Origin: SHVO01 sp050250575
Lineage (GTDB): Bacteria > Pseudomonadota > Alphaproteobacteria > Rhodospirillales > Rhodospirillaceae
Assembly (NCBI GenBank): GCA_050250575.1
Contig: JBFWOJ010000009.1
Span: 1 to 64,000, forward strand
DNA: 64,000 bases
Direction of reading: 5' to 3'
The notes below the pieces were generated by a model, which did no database searches, was not told where the DNA came from, and saw only the letters and a list, made by a program, of their open reading frames with translations. The position numbers and the translations under genes are program-made. This document shows, piece by piece, positions 62,964 to 64,000 of this stretch. Within the stretch, counting starts at the first letter, position 1, and every line of letters begins with the position of its first letter.

Positions 62964-64000
62964 GCGAAGGTCTTACGCGGATCGAGGGCGTCACGGACGG
63001 CTTCGCCGACGAAGATCAGGAGAGTCAGCATGCCCGCGATGACGAAGAACCCGGTGAGACCCAGCCACGGCGCTTGCAGGTTCTCCTTGCCCTGACGCAA
63101 CAGCTCGCCCAGGGACGGCGAGCCCGGCGGCATGCCGAGGCCGAGGAAGTCGAGCGAGGTGAGCGCGACGACGGCGCCGGAGATAATGAAGGGAAGGAAG
63201 GTGACGGTCGCCACCACCGCGTTGGGAAGGATGTGCTTGGCCATGACGCCGACGTCGTTCATGCCGAGCGCCTTGGCCGCCCGGACGTAATCGAGGTTCC
63301 GGGCGCGCAGGAACTCGGCGCGCACCACCGGGACAAGCGCGGTCCAGCTGAAAAGAAGAAGGACGAGCAGCAGCGTCCAAAATCCCGGCAGCACGATCGA
63401 CGAGACGATGATCAGGATGAAAAGCTGCGGCAGACCGCTCCAGATCTCGATGAAGCGCTGGAAGGCAAGGTCCACCCAGCCGCCGAAATATCCCTGCACC
63501 GCGCCGGCGGCGACACCGATCAGGGTCGAGACCAACGTGAGCGCGATGGCGAAGAGCATGGACAGGCGGAAGCCGTAGATCAGGCGGGCGAGCACGTCAC
63601 GCCCCTGATTGTCCGTGCCGAGCCAGTGGCGCGCCGATGGCGGCGCGGGCGCGGGCTGTCCCAGGTTGAAATCGATCGTGCGGTAGTCATAGGGAATCAG
63701 CGGCTCGATCATCCAGCCTTCGGCGTTTACGAGGTCGCGCAGGTAGGGATCGGTGTAGTCGGCCGGGGTTTCAAACACACCGCCGAAGGTCGTCTCGGGA
63801 TAATCCCGGATCACCGGGGCATAGAGCTCGCCCTTGAAGCTGATCAGCAAGGGCCGGTCGTTGGCGATGAATTCCGCGAACAGGCAGATCACGAACAGGA
63901 CGGACACGATAATCAGCGACCAAAAGCCCCGGCTGTTGGCCCGGAAGTTGGCCCACCGGCGCCGATTGATGGCCGACATGCGTTGCGCCAGGCTGCTCAT
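62960..64000 (-). CDS. yejE: Peptide ABC transporter permease (YejE-type)
   Basis: 346 residues, ATG exactly at the last base of the window, so the upstream boundary cannot be checked; a later ATG (codon 8) is possible. An N-terminal membrane helix (GFWSLIIVSVLFVICLFAEF), a large periplasmic segment ending WLGTDNQGRDVLARLIYGFR, and the permease core with the EAA loop (RAAKALGMNDVGVMAKHILP) are as in YejE/OppC-like permeases. The other permease and the binding protein would lie to the right. Confidence 0.9.
   Translation of the reverse strand: MSSLAQRMSAINRRRWANFRANSRGFWSLIIVSVLFVICLFAEFIANDRPLLISFKGELYAPVIRDYPETTFGGVFETPADYTDPYLRDLVNAEGWMIEPLIPYDYRTIDFNLGQPAPAPPSARHWLGTDNQGRDVLARLIYGFRLSMLFAIALTLVSTLIGVAAGAVQGYFGGWVDLAFQRFIEIWSGLPQLFILIIVSSIVLPGFWTLLLVLLLFSWTALVPVVRAEFLRARNLDYVRAAKALGMNDVGVMAKHILPNAVVATVTFLPFIISGAVVALTSLDFLGLGMPPGSPSLGELLRQGKENLQAPWLGLTGFFVIAGMLTLLIFVGEAVRDALDPRKTFA

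Overview
The window is a piece of a GC-rich alphaproteobacterial chromosome. The lineage call rests on Usg, DUF1150, UrcA, a FzlA-like GST, the recF-gyrB junction and a YejE/YejF-type peptide importer. A relative of Rhizomicrobium or other Micropepsaceae is possible but not proven from this sequence. No rRNA, CRISPR array, prophage or intact insertion sequence was seen. Two tRNAs are present: Arg-CCT and Ser-GGA.

Layout. 0-11.8 kb: the end of recF, gyrB, then mostly single-gene units (DUF1194 VWA-like protein, Tat-exported metallo-hydrolase, VOC protein, TIGR00266/AIM24 protein, UrcA plus a lipoprotein, a formylglycine-enzyme-fold protein, SnoaL-like, cupin, class III aminotransferase). 11.8-20.9 kb: an accessory-looking stretch with visibly lower GC. 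It holds two convergent Crp/Fnr regulators, small unknown proteins, a frameshifted HxlR regulator abutting a truncated outer-membrane protein, a redoxin, a 3xPAS/HD-GYP protein and a sulfurtransferase/DUF2892 cluster. 21-25 kb: tRNA-Arg, DUF1150, Hsp20, an MFS exporter and prolyl aminopeptidase with a terminator-bearing leader. 25-32.8 kb: an RND efflux pair behind a palindrome-overlapped promoter, then a large patatin-like protein and an outer-membrane protein.

32.8-37.5 kb: a DUF6502-DUF5666 lipoprotein operon, two mirror-image GTGGGAA/TTCCCAC palindromes, a strongly folded non-coding stretch of about 370 nt ending in a bidirectional terminator, and mnmC. This non-coding region is the best candidate here for something undescribed. 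37.6-46 kb: a double alpha/beta hydrolase coupled to a TldD/TldE pair, usg, a groEL without groES and with a His/Asp-rich tail, a FemAB-type acyltransferase and a GFA protein. 46-56.3 kb: translation genes on the minus strand (lepA, pheT, pheS, rplT, rpmI, infC, thrS) with a DoxX gene between infC and rpmI. infC most likely starts at ATA. 56.3-64 kb: two glycosyltransferases, a hydrolase/TPR pair, an FzlA-like protein, fliN and the yejF/yejE end of a peptide ABC importer operon that continues beyond the right edge.

All calls come from reading the sequence and the translated frames. No database search or folding program was run, so base pairings, promoters and family names are by eye and by recollection of family signatures.
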